A stretch of 13,833 bases of DNA from Candidatus Sulfopaludibacter sp. SbA3 (GTDB lineage: Bacteria; Acidobacteriota; Vicinamibacteria; Vicinamibacterales; UBA2999), in the NCBI GenBank assembly GCA_945866285.1, contig CAMBHC010000029.1:1-13833 (forward strand), read 5' to 3'. The notes under the pieces are model-generated. The model saw only the letters and a program-made list of their open reading frames with translations. It searched no databases and was not told the origin of the DNA. Of the stretch, positions 13,820-13,833 are shown in pieces. Position 1 is the first letter of the stretch. Each line of letters begins with the position of its first letter. The translations under genes and the position numbers were made by a program.

Positions 13820-13833
13820 GGCACTAAAGTGCC
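13820..13833. repeat. Palindrome at the right window edge, upstream of rfbC
   Basis: GGCACT-AA-AGTGCC is a perfect palindrome with the same CTAAAG centre as the intragenic repeats. It is probably the start of a longer element cut off by the window end, in the leader or promoter region of rfbC. Confidence 0.55.

Overview
The window is high-GC, gene-dense bacterial chromosome. It carries short palindromic repeats whose centres read TAAA or TTCA/TGAA, some of them inside genes. Together with a large fused iron-sulfur/FAD oxidoreductase and an Hanks-type kinase, this suggests an Acidobacteriota genome, possibly Vicinamibacteria (subgroup 6). That placement is an inference from gene style and repeats, not a database result. 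No tRNA, rRNA, CRISPR array, integrase or transposase gene was seen.

Layout from left to right. (1) Positions 1-3803, minus strand: a probable operon read right to left, made of an atypical NAD(P)-binding epimerase-like SDR, an M28 lipoprotein peptidase and a PLP-dependent threonine/serine dehydratase. The first pair overlaps as ATGA and the second as TAATG. A repeat-bearing gap follows, then the 5' part of an unrecognised gene that runs off the left edge. (2) Positions 3978-5734, plus strand: translation initiation factor IF-1, a DEAD-box RNA helicase with an Arg/Gly-rich N-terminus, and a small Cys-rich protein. The last two appear to use TTG starts, and the set looks like an RNA-remodelling cassette. 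Its last stop codon interlocks with the stop of the convergent gene in a shared CTAG. (3) Positions 5731-12188, minus strand: a 1196-residue fused oxidoreductase (GltD/NfnB-like half followed by PyrK/NfnA-like half), then, 9 bases downstream, a cytoplasmic kinase with an active kinase domain followed by a degenerate pseudokinase domain, then after a 224-base gap a MerR-type HTH plus TPR protein. (4) Positions 12244-13218, plus strand: thiS-thiG for thiazole synthesis, with a possible terminator. (5) Positions 13271-13807, minus strand: rfbC (dTDP-rhamnose pathway), with a palindromic repeat just upstream at the window edge.

The most unusual signals are: palindromic, REPIN-like elements that have become in-frame coding sequence inside the oxidoreductase (two copies) and inside the pseudokinase; the apparent co-transcription of the Nfn-like redox enzyme with the kinase/pseudokinase; and the IF-1/helicase/Cys-rich-protein cassette. 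No single known defence or mobile system is present.
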